Below, one piece after another: positions 7,795 through 16,704 of a stretch of DNA of 56,172 bases (position 1 is its first letter; every line of letters starts with the position of its first letter). Below the pieces are notes generated by a model. The model was not told the origin of the DNA, searched no databases, and worked only from the letters and a program-made list of their open reading frames with translations. The DNA is from CAZFER01 sp964517495 (GTDB lineage: Bacteria > Hinthialibacterota > Hinthialibacteria > Hinthialibacterales > Hinthialibacteraceae): contig CAZFER010000039.1 of the NCBI GenBank assembly GCA_964517495.1, positions 1-56,172 of the forward strand. The letters run 5' to 3'. Both the position numbers and the translations under genes were made by a program.

Positions 7795-8559
7795 CTATGA
7801 GCGGTTGCCAGCGCCCTCTTTTGAACGGGGTTGCCGACGCCGGCCACGGCCGTAGCCGCCTCCCCCGCTACCCCCGCTACCTCCACCACTACCACCGCCT
7901 CCGCCACCGCCACGGCGGCGGGGTGGACGTCGCCGGGAAGACGAACGGTCTGATGAAGCAATCACTACCCGCTTGTGTGTTCCGTTCCCTATGCTAAAGG
8001 TGGTGACCGCTGTATTCTCCTTTAAGGTCATATGGATTATACGCCGTTCGGGAGGGGAAAGAGGATCCGTCCGAACATCCCGTTTGGTGCGGGCCACCTG
8101 ATCCCCCAGGCGCTGTGCCATGCTGCGCAGATTATCTTCGCGTTTATCGCGATAGTGATCAATATCAATGACGACTTTGCGCCATTCCTCTTTTTCTTCA
8201 TTCAAGTAACGGGCCAAGAGATATTGAAGCGAATCAAGGGTTTGACCATGATGCCCAATCAGGGGAGAAGCGTTTTCATTAAGTGAGACATAAATGTTCT
8301 CTCCCTCTTCTTTCACATCAATGGGTGATTCGATTTTCATGTGTTCAAGGATATTGCGTAAAAACACCACGGTTCGGATACGGTCATCCTGGCGTAACTC
8401 CGCTTTGACCTGTGCATTTTTCTTGCCAATTCCCAAAAAACCTTTTGATCCCGTGGTCAAAGGGTGAATTTCCACTTCTTCGCGTTTTGCGGACATTCGA
8501 TCAAGTGCATCTTGTGTGGCTTCTTCTATCGAATTGCCTTCTCCTACAATTACCTTCAT
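7795..8559 (-). CDS. jag: Jag/KhpB-family RNA-binding protein with Gly/Arg-rich tail
   Basis: Jag (KhpB, SpoIIIJ-associated) is a cytoplasmic RNA-binding protein usually encoded beside yidC. Domain order: Jag_N at about residues 1-52 (GEGNSIEEATQDAL, then GSKGFLGIGKKNA); a KH domain with the GxxG loop IGHHGQTLDSLQYL; an R3H domain with PLSPPERRIIHMTL (R and H conserved). After about residue 205 comes an unusual low-complexity tail of Arg and Gly runs with a YGRGRRR segment, unlike typical Jag proteins, which end after R3H. GGAGG stands 7 nt before the ATG. It is the last gene of rpmH-rnpA-yidD-yidC-jag. The tail looks like an RGG-type disordered RNA-binding extension (inference). Confidence 0.93.
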   Translation of the reverse strand: MKVIVGEGNSIEEATQDALDRMSAKREEVEIHPLTTGSKGFLGIGKKNAQVKAELRQDDRIRTVVFLRNILEHMKIESPIDVKEEGENIYVSLNENASPLIGHHGQTLDSLQYLLARYLNEEKEEWRKVVIDIDHYRDKREDNLRSMAQRLGDQVARTKRDVRTDPLSPPERRIIHMTLKENTAVTTFSIGNGTHKRVVIASSDRSSSRRRPPRRRGGGGGGGSGGGSGGSGGGGYGRGRRRQPRSKEGAGNRS

Positions 8560-8679
8560 GGTATGCCTCCATCTATTGAGAGGAGTTTCAGAACGTTTCC
8601 GTACCGGCTTGGTTTTTCCGTCGTTCCATTTCTCGATATCGGGCGTCTATATACAGCAAAAAAAATACACGTCAATCAG

Positions 8680-10581
8680 CTACTTACCTTTTCCTGCCGG
8701 TAAAGGTTCAGGACTCTGAAACTTCTCCATTATCATCCGTTGGGATACATCGATGAAAATGCTGATGACAAAATACAAGATGACCCCCGAAGCAATCGAC
8801 CAGAAAAAGAAGACAAACATAAGGGGAAAAATTTTCATCATCGTTGCATTTGGTCCTTCCACCTTTTGCTGGCTTGTGCTCCAGAGCATTAAAACTGCGT
8901 ATGCCAACGGAAGTATATTCACAGTAAATATATATGTCCCAATTGGGATAAAAAACGCACTATCCGGTGCGGATAAGTCATTGATCCAGCCAAAAAAAGG
9001 CGCCCCACGCAATTCCACCGCCACTCGGAAGGTGGAATAGAGAGCGATAAATATGGGAAGCGTGGGAAGCATGGTCAAACAACCCGCCAAAGGATTCACT
9101 TTGTGTTTGCGGAACAATTCCATCTGTTCCTTTTGTAACTTCTGGGGATTGTCTTTATGCTGTTCTTTCAACGCGTTCAATTGGGGTTGAAGCGCTTGCA
9201 TCTTTTTCATCGATTTCATCTGTTTATGATAAAGGGGCAGCATTAATATCTTGACTAACAAAGTCAGAAAAATAATGGCCAGCCCATAATTGGGGACAAT
9301 TTTATAAAAGCCCTTTAATAATTTTAACATAAAGTTGGAAATCGGGCCGGTAAAACTTCGCCAGAATATCTGACGGGCATCCGAAAGGCTGGAATCAGCT
9401 TTTATTAATTCATCTTCATCCAGTGGACCAACATAAACAGTATATTGATCCACATGCTCCATGCCATCCAATATTGGATCAATATTCATACGAACACCGG
9501 CATGGGGTTTTCGTAAAGCAGACAGGTTATTGCCGGGAGAAGATACTCCTTTGAATGCAAAATTGGTCGGTGTTTTCGGCAAAACCGCCGCTAAAAAGTA
9601 TTTTTGACCAACGCCAACCCATCCCACGGTCTCTCTCTTTAATGGCATGGTGTAATAATTGGTGTTGAAATCCTTCATTAATCCCGAAGAATTTTTGCTC
9701 AGCTCGCTTATTAATGTTTGAGTGGGTTGTATGGTAATCCCTTGTTCAAACAGATGAATGAGCGCATCATTCTGGGCATCCGTGCGGATGGAGGGAAAAC
9801 CAAATCCTCCAAACCACCCAACATCATAATGCCCATTCTTTTCAAACGCCAACGTTTTTCCGGATTGATTGAGTATACGTACCCTCATTTCAACATGGTA
9901 ACTATCAGGGTGAAAACGAAAGGTTTTTTCGATGGTAATCCCATTGTTTGTATAACTAAACGTAAGTGATTGCTCTGAATCAACATACAATTGAGTTGAT
10001 GATGGGGCATAGGGTATACTTTTGTCCGTGATGTTTTTTCCCCAGCGCAATAATAAACCCGCTTCACCCAGATCGAATGTTGGATCGATAGCATTAACGG
10101 GAGGAGGTTCTCCACTGGCTTGATGTTTAATCCAATTCAGTTCCAGAATGGCTTTTTTCTTTTCTGCGGGAGGGGCATTGTTTTGCTTTAATTCGAGCAG
10201 CCGCTCATCAGCATGCAGCTCGGGGAACTGCAGCAATTCCCAGCGAGTAGGAATCCCACCTTGAGAGGAAAAAACAATGCGGTATAAATCGCTCTCAACC
10301 ACCACTTCAGAGGTATCCGCTGATGGTTTAGCCGATGCCAGCCAACTCCAGGGGGTTGTGTCGGCTGTTGGAAGTTCTTCACCATCACCTGTTGTTTGAT
10401 CCGGTGTTGGCGTGGGTTGCTGGGAATCCAGCGATGGCTGTGACGTAGAGCGGGCCGTTGCAGTTTTGCGCGTGGTTGAACGCGTTTGATCGGGATACAT
10501 TTTGGCATAATACCAATTAAACCCAATCATAACAAGCATTGATAAGACAAAACATAACGCCAATCGTTTTTCGACATCCAT
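8680..10581 (-). CDS. yidC: Membrane protein insertase YidC
   Basis: YidC inserts and folds inner-membrane proteins, alone or with SecYEG. The 633-residue length with a ~300-residue periplasmic domain after the first membrane helix is the Gram-negative type. The N-terminus DVEKRLALCFVLSMLVMIGF is the first helix. The C-terminal insertase core has GLAIIFLTLLVKILMLPLY, the coiled segment with MKKMQALQPQL, and KVNPLAGCLTMLPTLPIFIA. The ATG at 10581 is preferred because it gives the usual MD-x-x-KR start; an in-frame TTG at 10596 is possible and neither has a strong ribosome site. A Ser/Thr/Pro/Gln-rich linker (about residues 35-70) precedes the periplasmic domain. It lies 38 nt after yidD. Confidence 0.96.
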   Translation of the reverse strand: MDVEKRLALCFVLSMLVMIGFNWYYAKMYPDQTRSTTRKTATARSTSQPSLDSQQPTPTPDQTTGDGEELPTADTTPWSWLASAKPSADTSEVVVESDLYRIVFSSQGGIPTRWELLQFPELHADERLLELKQNNAPPAEKKKAILELNWIKHQASGEPPPVNAIDPTFDLGEAGLLLRWGKNITDKSIPYAPSSTQLYVDSEQSLTFSYTNNGITIEKTFRFHPDSYHVEMRVRILNQSGKTLAFEKNGHYDVGWFGGFGFPSIRTDAQNDALIHLFEQGITIQPTQTLISELSKNSSGLMKDFNTNYYTMPLKRETVGWVGVGQKYFLAAVLPKTPTNFAFKGVSSPGNNLSALRKPHAGVRMNIDPILDGMEHVDQYTVYVGPLDEDELIKADSSLSDARQIFWRSFTGPISNFMLKLLKGFYKIVPNYGLAIIFLTLLVKILMLPLYHKQMKSMKKMQALQPQLNALKEQHKDNPQKLQKEQMELFRKHKVNPLAGCLTMLPTLPIFIALYSTFRVAVELRGAPFFGWINDLSAPDSAFFIPIGTYIFTVNILPLAYAVLMLWSTSQQKVEGPNATMMKIFPLMFVFFFWSIASGVILYFVISIFIDVSQRMIMEKFQSPEPLPAGKGK

Positions 10582-10619
10582 TTGTTGTTGATCCAATCAA
10601 CGTATAAAGAAAAAGCCAA

Positions 10620-10889
10620 TCAGCGTTGAAGCCGGCCATTCGCTTTAGGATGCGGTGGCATGTCTATGCCACCAGAATGAAAGGGATGGCATTTTAGGAG
10701 ACGCATTAGAGCAAGATACCCACCATAAAATATCCCATAAGTGGCTATAACTTGCATGGCATATTCCGAACAGGTTGGATAAAACCGGCATGCGGTCGGT
10801 AAAAAAGGGGATATCCAGCGTTTATACCCTTTTAATAACAAAACAACAAACCTGGCCGGGAACGATACAATTTCTTGCACCACAATCAT
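10620..10889 (-). CDS. yidD: Membrane protein insertion efficiency factor YidD
   Basis: An 89-residue small amphipathic protein that helps YidC-dependent insertion. The family signature CRFYPTCSEYA is intact, preceded by LLKGYKRWISPFLP, and followed by the GGYLALMRLLKCHPF segment; all are diagnostic. It overlaps the end of rnpA by 4 nt (ATGA) and precedes yidC, the classical order, indicating translational coupling. Length and motifs are normal. Confidence 0.95.
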   Translation of the reverse strand: MIVVQEIVSFPARFVVLLLKGYKRWISPFLPTACRFYPTCSEYAMQVIATYGIFYGGYLALMRLLKCHPFHSGGIDMPPHPKANGRLQR

Positions 10890-11308
10890 TGGGGTGCTCC
10901 TGTTCCGTCTCTGTTGGGCGTATTGGTCTCATTATCCAATACCCAAGTTATCATTTCATCTTTATTCCGGATTATACCCTGCCGGTAAAAAATCGTGGCT
11001 AAATCTTCAACGATCTCTTTAAATGTTGCCTCACGGACAGGGGGCTTGGGCCGAATAACCATTTCAACGGACGTTTGGAATTGACCTTTTGCACGCCTGA
11101 AAACTTCACGAACTCGCCGCTTGACTTTATTACGAACAACCGCACTTCCCACTTTTCGCCTGACCAAAACCGCCATTCGGGAGTAAGGAAAATAACTCTC
11201 TTTTAAATGGATTAAAAATAGATCTCCACCCAATGGACGTTGGCGAATAATATCCTGAATCTCTTTGCGCTTGCGCAGCCGTTCGCTTTTCCTTAAACGT
11301 TTGTTCAC
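10886..11308 (-). CDS. rnpA: Ribonuclease P protein component
   Basis: The basic protein subunit that assists RNase P RNA in tRNA 5' maturation. The signature RNR-type segment VVRNKVKRRVREVFRR is present at about residues 56-71, after the N-terminal LRKSERLRKRKEIQDI. The 140 residues are slightly longer than the usual 110-130, with a short C-terminal extension ending in Gly/Ala-Pro-Gln. The start is a GTG at 11308; no strong Shine-Dalgarno site is visible, and the 110-nt gap after rpmH has no other start in frame with the conserved region. It overlaps yidD by 4 nt. Confidence 0.94.
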   Translation of the reverse strand: MNKRLRKSERLRKRKEIQDIIRQRPLGGDLFLIHLKESYFPYSRMAVLVRRKVGSAVVRNKVKRRVREVFRRAKGQFQTSVEMVIRPKPPVREATFKEIVEDLATIFYRQGIIRNKDEMITWVLDNETNTPNRDGTGAPQ

Positions 11309-11418
11309 GAATTTTTGCTATAGAAACCATAGCAAACTTGTTTTAAATATACAAAATACACATATCCATCTACATAAGCCTGATATAACAGCTCTGTCTA
11401 TCAGATATGTGAAAACTT

Positions 11419-11565
11419 TTATTTGCTAGGAATAACGGCTAAACGATGCCGTCCTTTTTGCCTTCGACGGCGGATAATACTACGGCCTCCCCGCGTTTTC
11501 ATTCGGGCACGAAAACCATGCCGTCGAATGCGTCTAATTTTACTGGGTTGATACGTTCGTTTCAT
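11419..11565 (-). CDS. rpmH: 50S ribosomal protein L34
   Basis: A 48-residue ORF read directly from the minus strand: MKRTYQPSKIRRIRRHGF, then RARMKTRGGR, then RRRRQKGRHRLAV. This is the full L34 pattern and the extreme Lys/Arg content is typical. It is the first gene of the rpmH-rnpA-yidD-yidC-jag operon. In many bacteria dnaA and the origin lie just upstream, but here the upstream gene is a FlhB-like protein and I see no DnaA-box cluster. Confidence 0.97.
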   Translation of the reverse strand: MKRTYQPSKIRRIRRHGFRARMKTRGGRSIIRRRRQKGRHRLAVIPSK

Positions 11566-11611
11566 CGTTCTTCACTTTTATCATTTATTTTCATCAATTT
11601 GAGTGAAAAGT

Positions 11612-11639
11612 AGAATACCTTTACTGAATCAAGAGTCAA
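11612..11639 (-). promoter_or_regulatory. Promoter of the rpmH operon
   Basis: On the minus strand TTGACT (complement of 11634-11639) and TATTCT (complement of 11612-11617) are spaced by 16 nt, about 47 nt before the rpmH ATG. This would drive rpmH-rnpA-yidD-yidC-jag. Confidence 0.55.
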
Positions 11640-11755
11640 GCCGCATGATACTGCTGATAAAAAAAAGTATATATAACATCCTTTAATTACTTATGATGCG
11701 TTCTTGATCGATTATAACTTTGCGAATGTTTTTTATATAGGTTAAACCACCAACA

Positions 11756-12046
11756 TTACTTGGATCCAAAGTTTCCATTCATTCGATAGACAAAAGCCAG
11801 AACTTCAGCGACCGCCTGGTACAACTCCACTGGAATCATATGGCCTAAATCAATTGTGCTTAACACCTCTACCAAATCCGGATCCTGGTATAAGGGAATA
11901 TCATACTCTTCTGCCAGAGCGATTATTTTATCGGCTATTAATCCTTTTCCTTTTGCCACCACAACGGGCGCGTCATCTTCGCCTTGCTGGTACCGTAAAG
12001 CGACAGCCCGTTTTTTGGGATTGAAAGGGTGTTGAGACTCATTCAT
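11756..12046 (-). CDS. Stand-alone FlhB C-terminal-domain protein (FlhX/YlqH-like)
   Basis: A 96-residue protein matching only the cytoplasmic domain of the flagellar/type III export switch FlhB/EscU: AVALRYQQGEDDAPVVVAKG, then AEEYDIPLYQDPDLVEVLS, then DLGHMIPVELYQAVAEVLAFVY. The membrane domain is absent. The self-cleavage motif NPTH is replaced by NPKK, so cleavage is not expected. Such short paralogues (called FlhX or YlqH) occur in flagellated and some non-flagellated bacteria and can partly replace the FlhB C-terminus. It follows the HEAT-repeat gene by 20 nt on the same strand, probably as an operon. It hints at flagellar export genes elsewhere in the genome. Confidence 0.85.
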   Translation of the reverse strand: MNESQHPFNPKKRAVALRYQQGEDDAPVVVAKGKGLIADKIIALAEEYDIPLYQDPDLVEVLSTIDLGHMIPVELYQAVAEVLAFVYRMNGNFGSK

Positions 12047-12066
12047 TATGGATTAATCTTTGTAAA

Positions 12067-14052
12067 TCATGCAATTTCAAAAGATAAATGTAAACGAGAA
12101 CGTAGTGCTTGCTGGGCAGCCAATCGGACATTACGGTCGGGATCTTGCAAAAATGGCATCAATGCCCGTAAATCATCTTCCGTTCCTCTTAACCCAATAC
12201 CTTTTACCGCCATTTTGCGGACATTAGCTCTCGGATCATTGGCTGACTCACGCAATCGGTCAATCAAGTGGGGCATATCAGTAACGCCTAATACCCACAA
12301 TCCACTGGCTTTCGTCCATTCATCATCACTATCCAGCATCTCCACTAACTCATTTTCATAATCCGGGAATTCCCAATTCAACAGTTTCGCAATTGAGTTG
12401 GCTTTTACTCTTAAATGATCAGAAATGCTTCCCTCTTTGGCGATTTTGATCATCTGTTGATTATCGGGGCGGTGCTCAGGTAAAAGTTCGATCGCATTGG
12501 CTCGTACGCGGGGATCTGGATCATCAAAATACTGTTGAATCAGTTTGAACCGTGTATCATCATCTTTTACTCGCCTGAATCCCATAATCGCTGTGGCTCT
12601 CACTTTTTTGTTGGAATCCTGAGCCATTCGCCGGTAATCTGACATGGCACGATTAAGGCTTTCCACCTCCAGCATTTTCAAATACTTAATCCGGTCCGAT
12701 TCTTCCGCTGATTCGGAAAGATAAGCAATTTCATCAAAAAAGGTCGGTTTCATTTTCTTGAGGGATTGCAAGATTTTTGTTCGGCGGGCATTAGGCAGTG
12801 TATCAAATTTTCGCAACAGGCTATCTTTCATGATCTTGAACATGGTGCTGATAACCCCTTGGCGGATTTTCTTTTTCTTGCTGCGGGTGAGGTGTGAGAT
12901 TTTTTCTAACGTGGAAAGGTCGCCTTTTTTTTGCAAATAACGCAGGGTGGCCAATAATACCTGCTCATCCGTTTCCGTAAGGAATTCAAAAACTTCATTG
13001 CGCAACCCCAGGTTTTCGCTTTCGCCCAGGATTTTTAGCACTCGAATCCGGATACGCATATCATCCAATTGCAAGCAGCGCAACAGAAAAGAAAGGTTTT
13101 GCTCTGCTCCCACCGCTTCCAGAAGATCAAAAAGCACGATGCGCTCAGGGGGATTCATATGTTTGATCAAACCCTGAAACTCGACCAAAATGCGATAATG
13201 CTGCAGGGCAAAGGCAACTTTGACAAAATCCTCACGATTGAGTTTTCGTATGGCATTCAAGTGATAATTGACATTATCACCACTATTTCGCACCGCAACA
13301 GAAAGAAAATTGGTGATACGCTCAAGAATCTGCTCGTTTTTCTGCAATAAACCACGATAGAGCACCTCGAGTGAACCCTCTTTTTGATAACGGATAAATT
13401 GTTCATGCAAGACACTGTATTGGGGGAGATCAAGGTTTAAATACATCTCCCAAAACATATCCTCCTCAAGAGGTGCCAGTTGGAACAAAAATTGAAGGGC
13501 TTGAAATCGGGGAGAGCGTTTCGAGGTATAAAGAATTTGGAAAAGGGAGTTGAGGGCATCCTGAATTTCACTAAGAGGCAACTCACCATCTTTTTTCCGC
13601 TGAGCGGCAAACTCAATCAAACGATACAGGCTTCGCTTGGTTTCATCATTGACATGCTGGTGATAATCTTCAATTCCGGCAATCAACAAGCGGACTACAT
13701 CCAACCGCCCACTTTTTGCGATTAACCTTATTACCCCCACCCTGACCTGCCACATTGGGCAGGATAATTCATTGACCAACATATCGAAGTCTATATCAAG
13801 GTTGTCGAGAACTTCCCACGCCCGCTCGCGCATTTCCGCGCTCTCACTGGCTAATGTCCATAAGAGCAAACGTTTATTCCATTCATTCTGGCCCGGCATT
13901 GAAATCGCATCGAGTGCTTCCCATCGCTTTTCTTCACCATATTTTCCAAATAAAGTCTGGGATATCCGGTCGGGTTTGCCGGTTATGGTGAATGGAAGCT
14001 CTTCTTTGCGGCGGAAAGGGAGTTTCAAGTCTATTTCCTCAAATATCGGCAA
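12067..14052 (-). CDS. HEAT-repeat protein
   Basis: A 661-residue, probably cytoplasmic protein with no signal peptide or membrane segment. Helical HEAT-like repeats run through most of it and are clearest in the C-terminal half: FDDPDPRVRANAIELLPEH, NDPRANVRKMAVKGIGLRG and QDPDRNVRLAAQQALRSR, each with the Asp-Pro...Val-Arg...Ala pattern. Earlier units such as LDDMRIRIRVLKILGE are more diverged. Repeat solenoids of this kind are usually protein-binding scaffolds; no catalytic motif is visible. The start is a TTG with AGG about 9 nt upstream; the next in-frame Met is at residue 53. Its product may work with the FlhB-like protein encoded immediately downstream, but that is inference from position only. 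Confidence 0.8.
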   Translation of the reverse strand: MPIFEEIDLKLPFRRKEELPFTITGKPDRISQTLFGKYGEEKRWEALDAISMPGQNEWNKRLLLWTLASESAEMRERAWEVLDNLDIDFDMLVNELSCPMWQVRVGVIRLIAKSGRLDVVRLLIAGIEDYHQHVNDETKRSLYRLIEFAAQRKKDGELPLSEIQDALNSLFQILYTSKRSPRFQALQFLFQLAPLEEDMFWEMYLNLDLPQYSVLHEQFIRYQKEGSLEVLYRGLLQKNEQILERITNFLSVAVRNSGDNVNYHLNAIRKLNREDFVKVAFALQHYRILVEFQGLIKHMNPPERIVLFDLLEAVGAEQNLSFLLRCLQLDDMRIRIRVLKILGESENLGLRNEVFEFLTETDEQVLLATLRYLQKKGDLSTLEKISHLTRSKKKKIRQGVISTMFKIMKDSLLRKFDTLPNARRTKILQSLKKMKPTFFDEIAYLSESAEESDRIKYLKMLEVESLNRAMSDYRRMAQDSNKKVRATAIMGFRRVKDDDTRFKLIQQYFDDPDPRVRANAIELLPEHRPDNQQMIKIAKEGSISDHLRVKANSIAKLLNWEFPDYENELVEMLDSDDEWTKASGLWVLGVTDMPHLIDRLRESANDPRANVRKMAVKGIGLRGTEDDLRALMPFLQDPDRNVRLAAQQALRSRLHLSFEIA

Positions 14053-14716
14053 TTAGCCTGGTAATTTTCCCGGTTATATTCAAGCAAAATAATAAACATT
14101 TTCAATCAAACTTGAGAGTTATTGCAACGCCTAAATACGTTTCAACTTTGTCATTTAGTTGCTATGCCCCCCTTAGGTTTGTTTCATTAATTATACGGCT
14201 AACCTAAATTAAATAGTAGTAACTTAACTTAATTTATTCGTTTAGCTTTCTTTTTACTGTAAAATAATATTTAACTTCGAAACAAGCCCCCCGCATTATT
14301 TTGGAATACAAATTTTCAGAAAAAGATCATTTAATAAACGGTAGAACAAAAGATTTTATTCTCACTGAGTGCCAATATTTCTCAAAATAATTACCAATCC
14401 CCTTCCTTTTTCAGGACTTAGTCATAAATATCCCATATAATCCCTTTTTCTGATGCAATTATCATTCCTGTTTTATATGATTCGCAATGCCAATATAATT
14501 GGAAGATTATGTTACATTATTATAATGTATTTTACTTGAAATATGCAAATATATTTTCCAATCCCAATAAAAATAGTTTGATTTGATAAAACTTATCAAA
14601 ATTCATTAAACATCGGTTCATTGGAATTATGCGCGAATAGAAACTCTCTGATTCCCATCAGAGAGTAATCATAGGAGAAACCTCATATCCAAATTATTGA
14701 GTTAAAAGAATTTACA
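14053..14716. other. AT-rich non-coding stretch with clustered dyads
   Basis: About 660 bp without a supportable gene. Three short dyads lie within 110 bp: CCAAT-ATA-ATTGG (14490-14502), TACATTA-TTA-TAATGTA (14513-14529) and TTTGATAA-AAC-TTATCAAA (14582-14600). A terminator for the following minus-strand lipoprotein gene is at 14636-14666. I see no tRNA, DnaA-box cluster or CRISPR-like repeat. Confidence 0.6.
14636..14666 (-). terminator. Terminator of the Ser/Arg-rich lipoprotein gene
   Basis: ACTCTCTGAT (14643-14652) and ATCAGAGAGT (14657-14666) form a perfect 10-bp stem with a 4-nt loop. On the minus strand it is followed by TTTCTATT. It lies 50 nt after the stop codon of the lipoprotein gene. 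Confidence 0.75.
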
Positions 14717-16447
14717 TCACCGGCGGGGTGAAGCTCGGCGCGGCGCAGAAGTGCGCGAAGGTGGAGAGGCAGATCGTGAAGGTGATGAAGAGCGAGGCGC
14801 CGAAATGGAGGAGGATCGGGGGGGAGAACTGATGCTTCGGGGAGGAGAACTGCTTCGAGATGATGGGGCGGAAAAATTTTCCCCTGAACGGCCAGGTGAA
14901 ACACTATGCGTACGCGGTATTTCAATGCGAATGGAGGAAGATCGTGATGGAGAGTAACTTCTTGGAGAAGAGGAAGACGAACGAGTGGTGAGGGATGAAC
15001 GCCTGTTATTAATATTCATTGATCGGAACGGTGAATGTTCGGGAGTATGGATACGAGGCACCGATGGTGTGGATTGGCGCCCTGACGGTATGGTAACCTG
15101 AAAACGGGATGGGGATGATTCGCGCGTTTCACGGGGTGGATTAACAGAATTAGTTGAATTTCTGGAATTTAACTGGTCTGATGAGTATGTCCGAACGTGG
15201 TTGCTTTCCCTGGATGAATCGGGTGGCGATACATAAATCCGTCGATTTCGACTGCCTTGATTGGGGATATAAATCCAACGCTGGGTGTTTGATTGGCTTT
15301 GAGAACGAGGCCGTGAATAAACGGGCGTTGTTTCTGATGCAACTCGAGGCTGTTTTTGGGGTGCTCCTACTCGAGGATTCTGCAGTGCAGGTGTGTTGCG
15401 TGAGGTTTGGATGGTTTTGCCTATATCCTGATCCCGGGTATAAGTGGATGGGGATGGCTGATTATTATTTCTCTGAGACAATGGCTGGAAAAACGAGGAT
15501 ATGATGGGTCTTTGCCAGCGGCGGATATTATGCTGAGGTTTACGCTGGCGCTCCGTTTCTTCTTTCGGATTGCGTGATGAGGAATAAGCGCTCGTGGTCC
15601 GAATGGCCTTGGTATCCAATCCATCACGATTGGGCTTTAGATCGGGATTTGTGGTAATTTTGGGGCGTGGCTGGCGATTTTCAATATCGGGCCGAGGTTG
15701 CCGCAAGGGGCTAGTTCCATTTCCATTGTTATCATCTACCCTGTCAACATAATCAAACCAAAAATCCCGGTAATAAGGATGATCATACCAATAGGGATAA
15801 TAAGGCCGATAGGGGTGATAAGGCCATGAATAGGCTAAATGATGAAATCCCCAATAAGAGGAGCCATACCCAGAATGATAGCCCCAATAACCATAATAAC
15901 TGGCAGGATACCCCCAAAATGGATTATGATAAGCCAAGGCGTCCAAATAATAAGGATCGTAATAGGGGCCATAACCACCCCATGAATCATAAACATAAAC
16001 GGTTGAATAACGGGGATAATATAATGATGATTCACGATAAGGGTATCCCCAGGGATTGGATGAATAATAGTAGTGATTTACAGAATAGTCATAATAGGGG
16101 TAAGTAGGATTATCATAAGGTGCGGTCTGAATAAAATAGTTCGCTTCGTCAACATAATAGGAAGGTGGAGGGGATACTTTTTCACTGAAATCATCCCCAT
16201 AATTTTCAGGGTTTTCAGGCGCTTCTGTTGTTTGAGCCAAATATTCCTCCGTTTCTCTGGTTATGGTATCATGGGGGCGGCCAAATCGCTCATTGGATGT
16301 AACATCTTGTGTATCAGTATAAGGATTGGCCAACGGGACAAAGCTGGGAGCAGATGAGGGTTGTGTGGTTTTATTCGAGGAACTGGCACATCCAACGAGT
16401 CCAATAATTAATAATCCAAAAACGGGAATTAAGTTTATTCGCTTCAT
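14717..16447 (-). CDS. Lipoprotein with Tyr-rich middle and Ser/Arg-rich tail
   Basis: A 576-residue predicted lipoprotein of unknown function. The signal KRINLIPVFGLLIIGLVGC ends in a lipobox (LVGC), and the next residues ASSS suggest an outer-membrane lipoprotein. Residues ~90-250 are extremely rich in Tyr with Pro, Trp and Gly (many YY, PYY and WGY steps). From ~260 onward it is disordered and rich in Arg, Pro, Ser, Asn and Gln. The last ~100 residues are mainly Ser-Arg and Ser-Pro steps such as SPSRSSS and SSPPRS, much like eukaryotic SR-protein tails. The start at 16447 is fixed by GGGAGGCAAGG just upstream and by the signal peptide; the open frame extends 22 codons further. It has no recognised domain. 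It could be an envelope glue or adhesin (inference). Confidence 0.75.
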   Translation of the reverse strand: MKRINLIPVFGLLIIGLVGCASSSNKTTQPSSAPSFVPLANPYTDTQDVTSNERFGRPHDTITRETEEYLAQTTEAPENPENYGDDFSEKVSPPPSYYVDEANYFIQTAPYDNPTYPYYDYSVNHYYYSSNPWGYPYRESSLYYPRYSTVYVYDSWGGYGPYYDPYYLDALAYHNPFWGYPASYYGYWGYHSGYGSSYWGFHHLAYSWPYHPYRPYYPYWYDHPYYRDFWFDYVDRVDDNNGNGTSPLRQPRPDIENRQPRPKITTNPDLKPNRDGLDTKAIRTTSAYSSSRNPKEETERQRKPQHNIRRWQRPIISSFFQPLSQRNNNQPSPSTYTRDQDIGKTIQTSRNTPALQNPRVGAPQKQPRVASETTPVYSRPRSQSQSNTQRWIYIPNQGSRNRRIYVSPPDSSRESNHVRTYSSDQLNSRNSTNSVNPPRETRESSPSRFQVTIPSGRQSTPSVPRIHTPEHSPFRSMNINNRRSSLTTRSSSSSPRSYSPSRSSSIRIEIPRTHSVSPGRSGENFSAPSSRSSSPPRSISSPPRSSSISAPRSSSPSRSASPPSRTSAPRRASPRR

Positions 16448-16704
16448 CACCTTGCCTCCCATAGCGTCAAAAAGCCTAACATAAATCATACCATTAATCC
16501 ATGATATCAGCAAATTAGGCCGATACTATACCCATTTATATCATCGTTTTCAGAACACGCGCAACTAAAAAAAGTGTTTTTTTCTGCGTTTATGAAAAGA
16601 ATATTCTGAACATACAAGACTTGACGGCATCCAAGCCGACCGATACGATCCTAATTTTACTGCGGTTAGTGGTTCATAATCCTAAATTACAAAGAATTCT
16701 TATT

